Assembly: GCA_964458385.1 (NCBI GenBank) | Contig: CAYWIS010000005.1 | Coordinates: forward strand, 1-64,000 | Reading direction: 5' to 3' | Origin: JAHWKS01 sp964458385 | GTDB lineage: Bacteria > Planctomycetota > Planctomycetia > Pirellulales > Pirellulaceae | Length of the DNA stretch: 64,000 nt | Shown: positions 63,999-64,000 of the stretch, piece by piece | How positions within the stretch are numbered: position 1 is the first letter of the stretch | Layout of the letters: every line of letters starts with the position of its first letter | The notes under the pieces: generated by a model | The model's input: the letters and a program-made list of their open reading frames with translations, nothing else | The model's database searches: none | What the model was told of the DNA's origin: nothing | Position numbers and translations under genes: made by a program

Positions 63999-64000
63999 TG

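Noticed and set aside
1..64000. tRNA, rRNA, CRISPR array, IS element or prophage
   Set aside because: No cloverleaf, ribosomal sequence, regularly spaced repeats, transposase or integrase was recognised anywhere in the window.

Overview
The window looks like chromosomal DNA of a planctomycete, most likely order Pirellulales. The marker families are planctomycete-typical: a DUF1549/DUF1553 protein paired with a DUF1501 protein, a DUF1559 pilin-like protein followed by a small lipoprotein, two tandem BBP7-type outer-membrane barrels, an arylsulfatase and a sialidase-like protein. HldE, a Wza-like export protein and a HlyD adaptor indicate a Gram-negative-type envelope. No rRNA, tRNA, CRISPR array, prophage or insertion sequence was recognised. 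Two 10-N assembly gaps (21321-21330, 34241-34250) each hit a gene.

Layout. 1-7.2 kb: sulfatase 3' end, a DUF2314 membrane protein, glnD, a DUF1570-type metallopeptidase-like protein and a PilZ protein. 7.4-16.5 kb: acylphosphatase, a periplasmic sugar-binding lipoprotein whose two lobes appear in swapped order, a disordered charged protein, a TIGR00300 (archaeal ornithine-cyclodeaminase type) enzyme, a trypsin-like protease, YqgE/AlgH, a DUF1992 protein and a MORN-repeat protein. 16.9-26.2 kb: a YiiX-like lipoprotein, an ABC-2 permease, then a co-directional ECF sigma / anti-sigma-like / coiled-coil / DUF1549-DUF1553 / DUF1501 cluster. 26.7-39.7 kb: a response regulator, a YfcE-type phosphoesterase, a VWA protein, an ABC ATPase-FtsX permease-HlyD efflux operon, hldE, a sialidase-like protein, a thioredoxin-fold protein, a TatD nuclease and a small helical protein. 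39.8-49 kb: a six-gene operon nuoH-J-K-L-M-N for the membrane arm of respiratory complex I, with insertions or extensions in NuoL, M, N and J. 49.6-64 kb: glnA, the DUF1559 pair, two envelope proteins, folE, two BBP7 barrels, an archaeal-type glucose dehydrogenase, a polysaccharide-export/TPR pair and the C-terminal part of a UbiD-family decarboxylase.

Themes. Nitrogen control is represented by glnD (PII uridylylation) and glnA, 44 kb apart. Envelope genes are spread throughout. The sigma/DUF1549/DUF1501 cluster looks like a self-contained, sigma-controlled exported cytochrome-like module of unknown substrate. The most unusual single observations are the circularly permuted sugar-binding protein and the soluble-domain insertion inside NuoM. 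Start sites were moved from the longest reading frame where a Shine-Dalgarno sequence or family alignment favoured another start; several are TTG or GTG.
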